In this document: positions 26,185-36,978 of the stretch, one piece after another
Numbering within the stretch: position 1 is the stretch's first letter
Layout: each line of letters starts with the position of its first letter
Source of the DNA: CAIWHR01 sp963779805
GTDB taxonomy: Bacteria; Pseudomonadota; Gammaproteobacteria; Burkholderiales; Casimicrobiaceae
Length of the DNA stretch: 64,000 nt
Assembly: GCA_963779805.1 (NCBI GenBank)
Contig: CAVZZN010000007.1
Location: 407,155 to 471,154 of the forward strand
Direction: 5' to 3'
The notes under the pieces: generated by a model
The model's input: only the letters and a program-made list of their open reading frames with translations
Told to the model about the DNA's origin: nothing
The model's database searches: none
Position numbers and translations under genes: made by a program

Positions 26185-27992
26185 TCAGAAGTCTTCGGCC
26201 GCGAGGGCGAGCGCAGCCTGCGCGCCCTGAGTCGCAGCGCGCGCGAACGCGCTCGCCTGCGGCAGCAGGTTCTCCGCGTAATAGCGGGCGGTCGCGATCT
26301 TGTTGCGCATGAAGTCCGCGTTGCCGCTGCCGTCCGCCAGGTGCTTCGCCGCGATGCGCGCACTGCGCGCGAGCTGCCAGCCGCCGGCGACGAGGCCCCA
26401 GAGCTTGAGATAGGCGACCGCGCCCGCATGCGCGGCGCGGGGGTCGCTGCGCATACGCGGCGAGCATCCATTCGAGCGCTTCCTCCGCGGCCTCGACGCC
26501 CGTGCCGAGCGCCGCGCCGATGGCCTGCAGTGCCGGGTCGCGTTCCTCGCGAAGCGCACGCGCCACCGTTGCGATCTCGGCTGCGACGGCGCGCGCCACG
26601 GCGCCCCCATCGCGGGCCGTCTTGCGGCCGATGAAGTCGTTCGCCTGGATGCCGGTGGTGCCCTCGTAGATCGTCGTGATGCGCGCGTCGCGATAGTGCT
26701 GTGCAGCGCCCGTTTCCTCGATGAAGCCCATGCCGCCGTGCACCTGCACGCCGAGGGAGGCGACCTCCTGCGCCGTCTCCGTGCACCAGCCCTTGACGAT
26801 GGGGATCATGAAGTCCGCGAACGCCTGCTGCTGCTTGCGCACGGACGCGTCGGGTGCGCGGCGCGCGATGTCGAGTGCCGCCGCGGTGACGTAGGCCACG
26901 GCGCGCATGGCCTCGGTGTACGCGCGCATGGTCATGAGCATGCGCCGGATGTCCGGATGCTCGATGATCGGCACGCGCTCGCCCGCGGCCGCCGTGCTGC
27001 CCACGGGACGCCCCTGCACGCGATCGCGCGCATAGGCGACCGCACGCTGGTACGCGCGCTCGGCGATGCCCACGCCCTCGAGGCCGACCGAGAAGCGCGC
27101 GAGATTCATCATGATGAACATGTACTCGAGGCCGCGGTTCTCCTCGCCGACGAGGTAGCCGGTGGCGCCGCCGTGGTCGCCGTACGCCATCACGGCGGTC
27201 GGGCTCGCGTGGATGCCGAGCTTGTGCTCGAGCGACACGCAGTGCACGTCGTTGCGCGCGCCGAGCGAGCCGTCGTCCTTCACGAGATACTTCGGCACCA
27301 CGAACAGGGAGATGCCCTTCACCCCGGGCGGCGCATCCGGCGTGCGCGCGAGCACGAGGTGGATGATGTTGTCGGTGTAGTCGTGCTCGCCGAAGGTGAT
27401 GAAGATCTTCTGCCCGAAGAGCTTGTAGGTCCCGTCGCCCTCCGGCACCGCGCGCGTGCGCACGGCAGCGAGATCGGAGCCCGCCTGCGGCTCGGTGAGA
27501 TTCATCGTGCCGGTCCACGTGCCCGCCACCATGGTGCGGCAGGTAGCGTTCCTTGAGCGCCTGCGTGCCGCGCAGCTCGATGGCCTCGATCGCGCCTTGC
27601 GTGAGCAGCGGACACAGGTCGAACGCGAGGTTCGAGGCGTGCCACATCTCCTCGACGGCCGTGCCGACCAGTTGGGGCAGGCCCTGCCCGCCGTACTCCG
27701 GAGTCTTGGTGAGGCCGTTCCAGCCGTTCTCGCAGAACTGGCGATAGGCGTCCTTGAAGCCCGCCGGCGTGCGCACCGTGCCGTCGTCCTGCCGTTGCGA
27801 GCCTTCCCGATCGCCCGTCGCGTTCAACGGATCGAGCACGTTGGTGGCGAACTTCGACGCTTCCTCGAGGATGGCCGATACGACATCGGGTGTCGCCTCC
27901 TCGAAACCGGGCAGCGCGGCGACGTGCTCGAGGCCGGCGATCTCGTGCAGCACGAACTCGATCTCGGCCAACGGGGCGTGATAGGTGCTCAT
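26185..27992 (-). CDS. Acyl-CoA dehydrogenase (about 600 residues), two frameshifts
   Basis: The order of motifs is the FadE/AcdA-like long form. It opens YHAPLAEIEFVLHEI. The FAD/substrate region is TMNLTEPQAGSDLAAVRTRA, KLFGQKIFITFGEHDYTDNI follows, the catalytic region is DARITTIYEGTTGIQANDF, and the C-terminal helical domain ends LALAAEDF. It oxidises acyl-CoA to enoyl-CoA and reduces ETF. Frame breaks near 27536 and 26455 are each cured by removing one base (PTMVAGTW and AAMRSDPRAA at the joins). CTGGAG lies before the ATG at 27992. The etfA gene upstream on the same strand would supply its electron acceptor. Confidence 0.9.
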
Positions 27993-28104
27993 GACGGCTC
28001 CAGCGTTGTAGTAGTACTAGGTCACCGATGAGAGGTGCGCAGCCGCGGCGCGCAGGCGGCGCGGCGTGCGCGCCGCGCGGGGTCCGCAAATGCACCGCCA
28101 ACCC

Positions 28105-28140
28105 ACCCGTTACTCAGAGTATTTACTCCGAGTAACGGGT
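28105..28140. repeat. Palindromic hairpin element, copy B
   Basis: Arms ACCCGTTACTCAGAGTA (28105-28121) and TACTCCGAGTAACGGGT (28124-28140) pair over 17 positions with one mismatch and a 2-nt loop. The arms contain the same TTACTC/GAGTAA core as copies A and C. It begins just past the etfA stop (28151, minus strand) and is well placed to terminate the etfBA transcript ahead of the acyl-CoA dehydrogenase gene. Confidence 0.8.
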
Positions 28141-28150
28141 GATCGGGATG

Positions 28151-29088
28151 TCAGCCGAGCTCGGCCGTGAGCTGCGGCACCACTTCGAAGAGGTCGCCCA
28201 CGAGTCCATAGTCCGCGATCTGGAAGATGGGCGCTTCCGGATCCTTGTTGATGGCGACGATCACCTTGCTGTCCTTCATGCCCGCGAGGTGCTGGATCGC
28301 GCCGGAGATGCCGACCGCGATGTAGAGGTCCGGCGCGACGACCTTGCCCGTCTGTCCGACCTGATAGTCGTTCGGCACGTAGCCGGCGTCCACCGCCGCG
28401 CGCGACGCGCCGATCGCGGCGTTGAGCTTGTCCGCGAGCGCTTCGAGGATCTTGAAGTTCTCGGCGTTGCCGAGGCCGCGCCCGCCGGACACCACGATGC
28501 GCGCGCTCGCGAGCTCGGGCCGATCGAGCTTGACGATCTCGCGCTGCACGACCTTGGCGAGACCGGCGTCCGCCGGCGCACCGACGGTTTCGATGCTCGC
28601 GGTCCCGCCCGTTGCGGCGACGGGATCGAACGCCGTCGTGCGCACGGTGATCACCTTCACCGGATCGCGCTCTGCACGGTGGCGAACGCGTTGCCGGCAT
28701 AGATCGGACGCACGAACGTGTCGGGCGACTCGACCGCGATGATGTCGGAGATCTGCGCCACGTCGAGCAGCGCTGCGACGCGCGGCGCGACGTTCTTGCC
28801 GAACCCGGTGGCGGCGACCAGCATGTGGCCGTAGCCATTCTTCTTCACGAGATCGACGATCGTCGCGGCGACGTTCTCCGCCACCGGCGGATCGAGGTGC
28901 GCCGCATCGGCGTGCAGCACCTTGGCCACGCCCGCGACCTGCGCGGCGGCCTCGGCCACCGGCTTCGCGGCAGGACCGGTGACGAGGACGTGAATGTCGC
29001 CGCCGATCTTCGCGGCGGCGGCGACGGTCTGCAGGAGGCCGGCCACGAGCTTGGTGTTGTCGTGCTCGGCAATGACGAGGATGCTCAT
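28151..29088 (-). CDS. etfA: Electron transfer flavoprotein alpha subunit, one frameshift
   Basis: About 312 residues. The N-terminal domain starts ILVIAEHDNTKLVAGLLQTV, with GKNVAPRVAALLDVAQISDI. The FAD-binding C-terminal domain has VVSGGRGLGNAENFKILEAL, GYVPNDYQVGQTGKVVAPDL and GISGAIQHLAGMKDSKVIVA. With EtfB it accepts electrons from acyl-CoA dehydrogenases and passes them to ETF-QO. The frame breaks near 28668; adding one base in a GG run gives the expected ATVQSADPVKVITVRT. Start ATG at 29088 is conserved. It lies 66 bp downstream of etfB and is followed by hairpin B. Confidence 0.93.
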
Positions 29089-29154
29089 TCGGAAGGCTCG
29101 ATGTGAGAGGACGCTGGGCAATGACGATGCGGCGATCGACGCGCGGCAGGCGCG

Positions 29155-29907
29155 TCAGGCGATGACCTTGGCTTCGGTGCGGAGCTTCAGCACGAGCTCC
29201 TTCACGTCGGCCACCTTGCCGCCGCCCTTGCGCTTGGCCGGCTCGACCACCTTGAGGGTCTTGAGCCGCGGCGCGACATCCACGCCGAGCGCTTCCGGAG
29301 TGAGCGTCTCGAGCGGCTTCTTCTTCGCCTTCATGATGTTCGGCAGCGTCGCGTAGCGCGGCTCGTTCAGGCGCAGGTCGGTGGTGACCACCGCCGGCAG
29401 CGCCATGTCGATCGTTTCGGTGCCGCCGTCGACCTCGCGCTTGACGCTCGCGCGGCCGTTCGCGATCTCGACCTTCGAGGCGAACGTCGCCTGCGGCCAG
29501 CCGAGCAGCGCGGCGAGCATCTGGCCCGTCTGGTTGCTGTCGTCGTCGATCGCCTGCTTGCCGAGGATGGCGAGCTGCGGCGATTCCTTCTTGACGAGCG
29601 CCTGCAGCAGCTTGGCGACCGCGAGGGGCTGCAGCTCGACATCCGTCTGCACGAGGATCGCGCGGTCGGCGCCCAGCGCGAGCGCGGTGCGCAGCGTCTC
29701 CTGGCAGGCGGCAATGCCGCACGACACCGCGACGATCTCGGTGGCGATGCCCTTCTCCTTGAGGCGCACCGCTTCCTCGACCGCGATCTCGTCGAAGGGA
29801 TTCATGGACATCTTGACGTTGGCGGTATCGACGCCGGTGCCGTCCGGCTTGACGCGCACCTTGACGTTGTAATCGACGACGCGCTTGACGGGGACGAGGA
29901 TCTTCAT
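29155..29907 (-). CDS. etfB: Electron transfer flavoprotein beta subunit
   Basis: A 250-residue protein of typical EtfB length. MKILVPVKRVVDYNVKVRVK is the family start. MSMNPFDEIAVEEAVRLKEK and LGKQAIDDDSNQTGQMLAAL are the AMP-binding and interface motifs, and the recognition-loop region LRLNEPRYATLPNIMKAKKK is intact. It forms the heterodimer with EtfA. The ATG at 29907 begins the conserved frame. It is the first gene of the etfBA pair, and the upstream AsmA-like gene ends 80 bp away on the same strand. Confidence 0.95.
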   Translation of the reverse strand: MKILVPVKRVVDYNVKVRVKPDGTGVDTANVKMSMNPFDEIAVEEAVRLKEKGIATEIVAVSCGIAACQETLRTALALGADRAILVQTDVELQPLAVAKLLQALVKKESPQLAILGKQAIDDDSNQTGQMLAALLGWPQATFASKVEIANGRASVKREVDGGTETIDMALPAVVTTDLRLNEPRYATLPNIMKAKKKPLETLTPEALGVDVAPRLKTLKVVEPAKRKGGGKVADVKELVLKLRTEAKVIA

Positions 29908-29987
29908 GGCTGAGGGGATGGAGGGCGGCGGGAACCTGCGAATTATAGCTCGCCGCGGGGTCCCCGGCCGCGCGGCCGCGGCGAACG

Positions 29988-31964
29988 CTAGCGCGACAGC
30001 AGGCGGCCGAGACTGCGCGCGATGTCGGTGATCGGTACGGCTTCTTCGGCCCGGGCGGCCGGCGGCAGCCTTGCCCGGGCGTGCCCAGCGCGATCGCACA
30101 CGGGCCGTCGGCGTTCACGCCGGAGAGCACCAGGGCGCCGCCGAGGGCAGACAGTCCGCCCGACGCGGCGAGCGCGCCGAGCCGCGCGACCGCCACCGCC
30201 GTAGCTCTCGCGATCGATCTCGACCTGCGGCGTCCGGAAGCCGCCGTGCACGCGGATGCCACCCGGCACCTCGGCCGCGATCAGTCCGGCGCCCTGGCGG
30301 ACGATGGGGCGCAGCTTCAGGTCGAGGGTCTCCCGCCCGAGATCGATGCGCCCGGTACCCTCCAGCGCGAGATGGTCCGTCTCCACGGCGAGCGAACGAT
30401 AGATGCTGCTCATGCCGTCGGCGAGCGGCATGCGCAGCACGGCGCAGTGCAACGCGACCGCGTCGCCGCGCCGCACGAACGGACTCACCGCGGTCGCGAT
30501 CTGGGCATAGGTGGACGCCTTGTCCGCCGCGGAGAACGGAATGGTCCCGGGTCCGACGACGATGCTCGCCTCGCCCGTCGCCGTGCTGGCCCATTCGTGC
30601 AGCGACGTGCCGCGACTGCGCGCCTGCAGATGCACCGCCGCCTTGGCGTCGCGGACCTCGCGGGCGGCGCCGAAGGCAGCGAGGAGCTGCCCGGCATCGA
30701 GATCGCGTCCGGTCACGCGCAGGTCCACGACGGGCGGCGCGGCCGTCACGTCCAGTGCGCCCGAGCCGTCGACCGCGCCGCCGAACACTCCCGCGTGCAG
30801 GCGCGTGACCTGCAGCTTGCCCCGCGCCGATGCCGCCTTGAGCTGCACGCCGCGCGCGGTCTGGCCGTCGCTCAGCACGAGCTCGTCCACGTTGGCCTCG
30901 ATGCTGACCTGCGCGTCGCGCAATGCGGCAAGCGGCAGCGGCGCATCCGGGATGACGTGCGAGCCCGCGGCGGTCGCAATCGAGCTCGCCGGCGCGGATG
31001 CGTGCGCCTTCGCGGCCGCCGGCAGCGCGGCGAGATCCCGCAACGACAGCCGCGGCGAAGCGAGCGTCACGGCGATGCTGCGCGCGGCACCGGTGCCCGT
31101 CGTCACGATGGAGCCGGTGACGCGCGAGTTGCCGACGGCGAGATCGATGTCGCGGACCTGCGTGCCGGTGTCGGCGGGGACGAGCCGCGCTTTCACGACC
31201 GTCGCCTGCCCTGCGACTTCGCCCTGCGCCGTGAGCGGATAGGGCTCGCGCCGCTCGAGCAGCGTCGCGAGCGGTCCCGCATTGCCGGTGAGCGCCACCG
31301 CCACGCCGTCGATGCTGCCCCGGAACGCGGCATTCACCGGGGCCGCCGGATCGCGCGCATGCAGCTCGAGATGCTGGATGTCCACGTGCGTGACGGCGCC
31401 CGTCCGGCCGTTGCGATAGGTGAGCACGCCGTTGTCGATCTCGAGCGCGCCCACCGCAAGGCCCGCCGCCAGCGTCCCGCGCCTCGACCGGACGTGCCGC
31501 CGTTGCCGCCCGGTGTCGCGGCGGCTCCCGGCGTGCGTTGCGCGCGCCGGTCGGCCTCGCCCTCGTGCGTGCTTCTCCCAGTTGCCGCGGCCGCTGGAAT
31601 CGGTTTCGAGCGAGATCACCGGGTCGGTGAGCACGACGCGCCGCACGTCGAGCTTGCGACGCAGCAGCGGCAGCAGCGCGAGCTCGACGTCCATTCGCTT
31701 CGCGGTGATGAGGTTCGGGTCCGACGCCCACGCGGGATTGCCGAGCGCGATGTCGCTCACCTCGATGCGCGGCTCGAGCGACGGCGTGATGCTGATGCCG
31801 CCCCTGATGGTGAGATCGCGCCCGGTCTGCGCCTTGATGCGTGCCGCAAGCGGCGCGGTCAGCGTCTGGACGTCAGCGGTGTGGACCGCGACGATCGCCG
31901 CGACGAACAGCAGCGCGACGAACGCAGCGGCGATGCCGACGACGGTGATGAAGGGACGACGCAC
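29988..31964 (-). CDS. AsmA-family envelope protein, paired compensating frameshifts
   Basis: About 658 residues. One N-terminal transmembrane helix (TVVGIAAAFVALLFVAAIVA) is followed by the AsmA start GRDLTIRGGISITPSLEPRI and ALGNPAWASDPNLI. A long repetitive beta-rich body ends with GLIAAEVPGGIRVHGGF and the tail ITDIARSLGRLLSR. AsmA proteins are thought to be bridge-like lipid carriers in the periplasm. The frame departs and returns twice (about 31575/31495 and 30195/30070). In each interval another frame gives sensible sequence (EGEADRRAQRTPGAAATPGG; ARLGALAASGGLSALGG), so four indels are likely. It is separated from the OFOR operon by a terminator. Confidence 0.85.
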   Translation of the reverse strand: MRRPFITVVGIAAAFVALLFVAAIVAVHTADVQTLTAPLAARIKAQTGRDLTIRGGISITPSLEPRIEVSDIALGNPAWASDPNLITAKRMDVELALLPLLRRKLDVRRVVLTDPVISLETDSSGRGNWEKHARGRGRPARATHAGSRRDTGRQRRHVRSRRGTLAAGLAVGALEIDNGVLTYRNGRTGAVTHVDIQHLELHARDPAAPVNAAFRGSIDGVAVALTGNAGPLATLLERREPYPLTAQGEVAGQATVVKARLVPADTGTQVRDIDLAVGNSRVTGSIVTTGTGAARSIAVTLASPRLSLRDLAALPAAAKAHASAPASSIATAAGSHVIPDAPLPLAALRDAQVSIEANVDELVLSDGQTARGVQLKAASARGKLQVTRLHAGVFGGAVDGSGALDVTAAPPVVDLRVTGRDLDAGQLLAAFGAAREVRDAKAAVHLQARSRGTSLHEWASTATGEASIVVGPGTIPFSAADKASTYAQIATAVSPFVRRGDAVALHCAVLRMPLADGMSSIYRSLAVETDHLALEGTGRIDLGRETLDLKLRPIVRQGAGLIAAEVPGGIRVHGGFRTPQVEIDRESYGGGGRAARRARRVGRTVCPRRRPGALRRERRRPVCDRAGHARARLPPAARAEEAVPITDIARSLGRLLSR

Positions 31965-32017
31965 GATCGTTCATTCTAGCTCTCGATCCGCGCGCCGGGC
32001 ATGTCTCAAAACGACGA

Positions 32018-32037
32018 CGCCGCCCGGGGAGGCGGCG
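32018..32037 (-). terminator. Intrinsic terminator downstream of the second OFOR operon
   Basis: On the minus strand CGCCGCC (32037-32031), a 6-nt loop, then GGCGGCG (32024-32018), followed within eight bases by TTTT. It lies about 80 bp past the stop at 32120 and before the AsmA-like gene, so it should end the operon. Confidence 0.6.
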
Positions 32038-32119
32038 ACGCGGCAAAGCGCGTGGCCGCTGCGGCGATCGACGTGGCTCGCGCCATCGTCACGGGCCGCA
32101 GCGTGCGACGGCAGCGGCG

Positions 32120-33177
32120 CTAGCGGTTCGCCGCGTTGAATGCGGCGAGCCCCGTCGACCCGGGCACGAGGTCCTGCGTCCCGAGCGCGTTGAGGGGCAC
32201 GTCCACCGTTTCCTGCGCGTCGTGCAGATCGGAGGCCTGCGGCTGAACGTAGAGCAGCCCCGTCACGATCTCGCCCGCCGCCGCGCGCTCCTGCAGGTAG
32301 TTCATCGCGACGATCTTGTCCTCGGGATCGTAGTCGGCGTGCACCTTGCGCAGGCGGATCGTGCCGCCGTCGTGCAGCAGCACTTCGCGCATCTCGCCAG
32401 GCGCGTACTCGGCGGTGATCGGCGCGCGCTCGGGCATGAAGTCGAGCCGGTTCACGGCCTCGTTGTGGGCGCGCACGTAGTCGTAGCTCTTGGTCGAGTC
32501 CGGGATGATTGTTGAACGCGACGCACGGGCTCACGACGTCGATGAACGCCGCGCCCTTGTGCATCACCGCGGCGCGGATCAGCGGCACCAGCTGCTCCTT
32601 GTCGCCCGGAGAAGCTGCGCGCGACGAACGTGGCGCCGAGCTGCAGCGCGAGCATCACGAGGTCGATCGGCTCGTCGTTGTTGACGGCACCGCGCTTCGC
32701 CTTCGAGCCCTTGTCCGCCGTCGCCGAGAACTGCCCCTTGGTGAGCCCGTACACGCCGTTGTTCTCGACGATGTAGACCATGTTCACGGCTCGGCGCAGC
32801 ACGTGCGCGAACTGGCCGACGCCGATCGACGCCGAATCGCCGTCGCCCGATACGCCGAGGTAGATGAGATCGCGGTTGGCGAGATTCGCGCCGGTCAGCA
32901 CGGACGGCATCCGGCCGTGCACGCTGTTGAAGCCATGCGAATGGCCGAGGAAGTACGTCGGCGTCTTCGACGAGCAGCCGATGCCCGAAAGCTTCGCGAC
33001 CCGATGCGGCTCGATGTCGAGATCGAAGAAGGCCTGGATGATGGCGGCCGAGATCGAGTCGTGCCCGCAACCCGCGCACAGCGTGGAGATCGCGCCTTCG
33101 TAGTCGCGACGGGTATAGCCGAGGCGATTGACCGGCAGCGACGGGTGATGGAGCTTCGGTTTGGCGAGATAGGTCAT
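32120..33177 (-). CDS. korB: 2-oxoacid:acceptor oxidoreductase beta subunit (KorB-like), two frameshifts
   Basis: About 352 residues. The [4Fe-4S] and TPP region starts YTRRDYEGAISTLCAGCGHD, followed by AKLSGIGCSSKTPTYFLGHS. The TPP/Mg motif is GVSGDGDSASIGVGQFAHVL with VENNGVYGLTKGQFS. It binds thiamine pyrophosphate and a cluster, and forms the catalytic core with the gamma-alpha subunit encoded 3 bp upstream. The frame breaks near 32612 and 32512; the joined product ends RAHNEAVNRLDFMPERAPIT and later FNAANR. The substrate cannot be read from sequence; 2-oxoglutarate is suggested by the KorC-like partner. Confidence 0.87.
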
Positions 33178-33180
33178 GTG

Positions 33181-35032
33181 TCAGCCCGTAGCCCTGATCA
33201 GAGGTGTGACGTTGAAGAGGCCCGCCTTCTCGGCGATCTCGCGGCGCACGAAGCGCGCGGTCATCGGCGTGCCGTCGTAGTGCAGCACCGGGATGAGCTT
33301 CTCCGGTGAGACGCCGCACTCGTTCACCAGCATCATCCGCAGTTGCGCGTCGCGGTTCTGCTCCACCACGAACACGTGCTCGTGCTCGTTGATGAACTCC
33401 GCGACGGCGTCGCTGAAGGGGAACGCCCTGATGCGCATGCGGTCGACGATGGATGTCGTCGAGCTCGAGCGCGGCGAGGGACTCGCTCATCGAGGCGCTC
33501 GACGAGCCGTACCAGATCACGCCCGCCCGGGTGGGCTTGGCGGCCTTCTGCACGACCGGCGCGGGCACGAGCTCCTTCGCCGTCTCGAACTTGCGCAGCA
33601 GCCGCTGCATGTTGTCGACGTACGCGGGGCCCTCCTCCGTGTAGCGCGCGTAACGATCCTTGGTGGTGCCGCGCGTGAAGAACGAGCCCTTGGTCGGATG
33701 CGTGCCCGGGTAGGTGCGATACGGAATCCCGTCGCCGTCGACGTCGAGATAGCGCCCGAAGTCCTTCCCGGCCTCGAGCTCGGCCGCGCTCATCACCTTG
33801 CCGCGATCGAGCTTGCGCGCGTCGTCCCACTCGAACGGATCGCACAGCCAGTCCTGCATGCCGATGTCGAGGTCGAGCAGCACGAACACCGGCGTCTGCA
33901 GGCGGTCGGCGAGGTCGAACGCCGTGGCCCCCATCTCGAAGCACTCCTTCGGATCCTCGGGGAAGAGCAGCACGTGCTTGGTGTCGCCGTGCGAGGCGTA
34001 GGCGCACGAGAGCACGTCGGCCTGCTGCGTGCGCGTGGGCATGCCCGTCGACGGGCTGCCGCGCTGCACGTCGAACAGCACGGCGGGAATCTCGGCGAAA
34101 TACGCGAGGCCGATGAACTCCTGCATCAGCGAGATGCCCGGCCCGGACGTGCAGGTGAACGCGCGCGCGCCGTTCCACGCCGCGCCGATCACCATGCCGA
34201 TCGACGCGAGCTCGTCTTCCGCCTGCACGATCGCGTACTTGTGCTTGCCGGTGGCGGGGTCGACGCGGTACTTGCGGCAATGCTTCGCGAACGCCTCGGC
34301 CATCGACGACGACGGCGTGATCGGATACCACGCCGCGACCGTCGCGCCGCCGTACACGCAGCCGAGCGCCGCGGCGCTGTTGCCGTCGATGAAGATCCGA
34401 TCCCCCACCGCGTCGGCGCGCTTGACGTGCAGCGGCAGCGGGCAGGCGAAGTGCGCGAGCGCGTAGTCGCGTCCCAGGTGCAGCGCGGTGCGGTTGGAAT
34501 CGAGCAGCGCCTCCTTGCCGCGATACTGCTCGCCGAGGAGCTTCTCGATCTCGGCGACGTCGATGTCGAGCAGCGCCGACAGCGCGCCGAGGTAGATGAT
34601 GTTCTTGAAGAGCTGGCGCTGCCGCGCGTCGGTGTACTGCGCGTTGCAGATCGCGGTGAGCGGCATGCCGAGCACGGTGACGTCGTCGCGGAAGCGCGAC
34701 GCCGGCAGCGGCCGGGTCGAGTCGTAGAAAAGATAGCCGCCCGGCTCGATCTCGGCCACGTCGACGTCCCACGTCTGCGGGTTCATGGCCACCATGAAGT
34801 CGACGCCGCCGCGGCGGCCGCGCCAGCCGCGCTCGACGACGCGCACCTCGTACCACGTGGGCAGGCCCTGGATGTTGGACGGGAAGATGTTGCGCGCCGA
34901 CACGGGCACGCCCATGCGCAGCACGGCGCGCGCGAACAGCCCGTTGGCCGATGCCGAGCCCGAGCCGTTGACGTTCGCGAACTTGATTACGAAATCGTTG
35001 ACGTGCGCAGCGAAGGTGGCGGTCTTGGCCAT
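33181..35032 (-). CDS. korA: 2-oxoacid:acceptor oxidoreductase gamma-alpha fusion subunit (KorA-like), one frameshift
   Basis: About 617 residues. The N-terminal gamma domain reads NDFVIKFANVNGSGSASANG with RNIFPSNIQGLPTWYEVRVV. The alpha domain has AAWYPITPSSSMAEAFAKHC, the conserved IVQAEDELASIGMVIGAAWN and TSGPGISLMQEFIGLAYFAE. YPITP is the OFOR alpha signature that contacts the 2-oxoacid and TPP. The frame breaks near 33450; the missing tail (MRIRAFPFSDAVAEFINEHE onward) is found in another frame and ends at 33181. It begins 3 bp after the KorC-like gene and ends 3 bp before korB, a tightly coupled operon. Confidence 0.87.
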
Positions 35033-35035
35033 GGC

Positions 35036-36922
35036 TTACTCCGCTGCCGCCGCAACCGGCCGCACGCGCGGCTGCGTCCTCGGTTGGGTCGCGCGCCGCG
35101 CGCGCGACGCGCTGCAGTCCCCGGCGTGCGCCATCGTCAGCAGGAACTTCTGCATGTCCCACGCGCCGGTCGGGCAGCGCTCGGCGCACAGCCCGCAGTG
35201 CAGGCACACGTCCTCGTCCTTCACCATGACGCGTCCGGTCTTGAGCGCACCCGACACGTAGAGGTCCTGGCCGGGATCGAGCGCGGGGGCGCGCAGCATG
35301 TGGCGCAACTGCGGCTCCTCGGCATTCGGCGTGAAAGTGATGCAGTCCATCGGGCAGATGTCCACGCACGCATCGCACTCGATGCACAGCTTGTCCGTGA
35401 ACACCGTCTGCACGTCGCAGTTCAGGCAGCGCTGCGTCTCGGCGAACGCGAGCTTCGGGTCGTAGCCGAGCTCGACCTCGATCTTGATGTTCTTGAGCGC
35501 GAGCTTCACGTCCTTCAACGGCACGCGGTAGCGGTGGTCGGTGGACACCGCGTTGTCGTAGCTCCACTCGTGGATCCCCATCTTCTGCGACACGAGGTTA
35601 ACGAGCGGCGACGGACGGACGGCGAGATCCTCGCCGTTGCACAGCAGGTCGATCGATACCGCGGCGTCGTGGCCGTGCGCGACCGCCCAGATGATGTTCT
35701 TGGGGCCGAACGCGGCGTCGCCGCCGAAGAACACGCCGCGGCGCGTCGACATCATCGTGACGGGGTCGACGACCGGCAGGCCCCACTGGTCGAACTCGAT
35801 CCCGAGGTCGCGCTCGATCCACGGGAACGCGTTCTCCTGGCCGATCGCCACCAGCACGTCGTCGCAGGGGAAATGCACGTCCGGCTCGCCGGTCGCAACG
35901 AGCTGGCGGCGGCCTTTCTCGTCCGTGCGCGGCGCGACCTTCTCGAAGGTGACGCCGGTGAGCTTGCCGCTGTCGTGCGTGAATTCCTTCGGCACGAGGT
36001 AGTTGTGGATCGGGATGCCTTCGTGCATGGCATCCTCCTTCTCCCACGGCGAGGCCTTCATCTCCTCGAAGCCGGAGCGCACGACGACGTGGACTTCCTC
36101 GCCGCCGAGGCGCCGCGAGCTGCGACAGCAGTCCATCGCGGTATTGCCGCCACCCAGCACGACGACGCGCTTGCCGATCTTGGTGACGTGGCCGAAGGAC
36201 ACGCTGGAGAGCCAGTCGATGCCGATGTGGATGTTCTTCGCGGCTTCGCGCCGACCCGGAATGTCGAGGTCGCGTCCGCGCGGCGCGCCGCTGCCGACGA
36301 ACACGGCGTCGTAGCCGCCGGCGAGCAGCTCGCCCAGGCTGTCGATGCGCTGCCCCGCGCGGAATTCGACGCCGAGGTCGAGGACATAGCCGACTTCCTC
36401 GTCGATGACGCTTTCCGGCAGGCGGAAACGGGGAATCTGCGTGCGGATCATGCCGCCGGCCTTGGTGTCGCCGTCGAACACGATGCACTCGTAACCGAGC
36501 GGCGCGAGATCGCGCGCAACGGTGAGCGATGCCGGCCCGGCGCCGACGAGCGCGATGCGCTTGCCGTTGCGCGCACCCGCGGGCTTGGGCAGGCGATCGC
36601 GGATGTCGTCCTTGTAGTCGGCGGCAACGCGCTTGAGGCGGCAGATCGCGACGGGCTCGGGCTTGCCCTTGCTCTTCAGCGCGGGATCCGCGCCCTCCTC
36701 CACCCGCCCGCGCCGGCACGCGGGCTCGCACGGCCGATCGCACGTGCGCCCGAGGATGCCGGGAAAGACGTTGGATTCCCAGTTCACGAGGTAGGCGTCG
36801 CCGTACCGCCCGGCCGCGATCAGGCGGATGTACTCGGGTACCGGGGTGTGGGCAGGGCATGCCCACTGGCAGTCGACCACCTTGTGGAAGTAGTCGGGCC
36901 GCGAAATGTCCGTCGGTTTCAA
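35036..36922 (-). CDS. FAD/NAD(P) oxidoreductase with N- and C-terminal Fe-S clusters (KorC/GltD-like)
   Basis: A 628-residue flavoprotein. The N-terminal Fe-S region is CQWACPAHTPVPEYI plus GRTCDRPCEPACRRG. FAD site: ALVGAGPASLTVARDLAPLG. NAD(P) site: VVVLGGGNTAMDCCRSSRRL. The C-terminal pair of ferredoxin motifs is CIECDACVDICPMDC and CLHCGLCAERCPTGAW. Such a subunit turns an OFOR into a 2-oxoacid:NADP oxidoreductase, as described for the KorABC enzyme of Azoarcus evansii. The TTG at 36922 is the start: AAGGAGA lies four bases before it, whereas the in-frame ATG at 36982 has no such site and adds 20 non-conserved residues. Confidence 0.85.
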   Translation of the reverse strand: MKPTDISRPDYFHKVVDCQWACPAHTPVPEYIRLIAAGRYGDAYLVNWESNVFPGILGRTCDRPCEPACRRGRVEEGADPALKSKGKPEPVAICRLKRVAADYKDDIRDRLPKPAGARNGKRIALVGAGPASLTVARDLAPLGYECIVFDGDTKAGGMIRTQIPRFRLPESVIDEEVGYVLDLGVEFRAGQRIDSLGELLAGGYDAVFVGSGAPRGRDLDIPGRREAAKNIHIGIDWLSSVSFGHVTKIGKRVVVLGGGNTAMDCCRSSRRLGGEEVHVVVRSGFEEMKASPWEKEDAMHEGIPIHNYLVPKEFTHDSGKLTGVTFEKVAPRTDEKGRRQLVATGEPDVHFPCDDVLVAIGQENAFPWIERDLGIEFDQWGLPVVDPVTMMSTRRGVFFGGDAAFGPKNIIWAVAHGHDAAVSIDLLCNGEDLAVRPSPLVNLVSQKMGIHEWSYDNAVSTDHRYRVPLKDVKLALKNIKIEVELGYDPKLAFAETQRCLNCDVQTVFTDKLCIECDACVDICPMDCITFTPNAEEPQLRHMLRAPALDPGQDLYVSGALKTGRVMVKDEDVCLHCGLCAERCPTGAWDMQKFLLTMAHAGDCSASRARRATQPRTQPRVRPVAAAAE

Positions 36923-36978
36923 TCGTTCTCCTTGTCGCCGCTCCCGCGGCGTCGCGAGGACCTCGGGACTTAGGCAGC

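Noticed and set aside
29988..31964. AsmA-like gene as a pseudogene
   Set aside because: The frame is left and regained twice with sensible sequence in between, and the rest of the protein is intact. Sequencing indels explain this better than decay.
33293..36973. A 1226-codon plus-strand open frame antisense to the second OFOR operon
   Set aside because: Composition is His/Arg/Val/Leu-rich with no domain motifs, and the opposite strand encodes clear KorA and KorC-like proteins. High GC keeps the antisense frame open.
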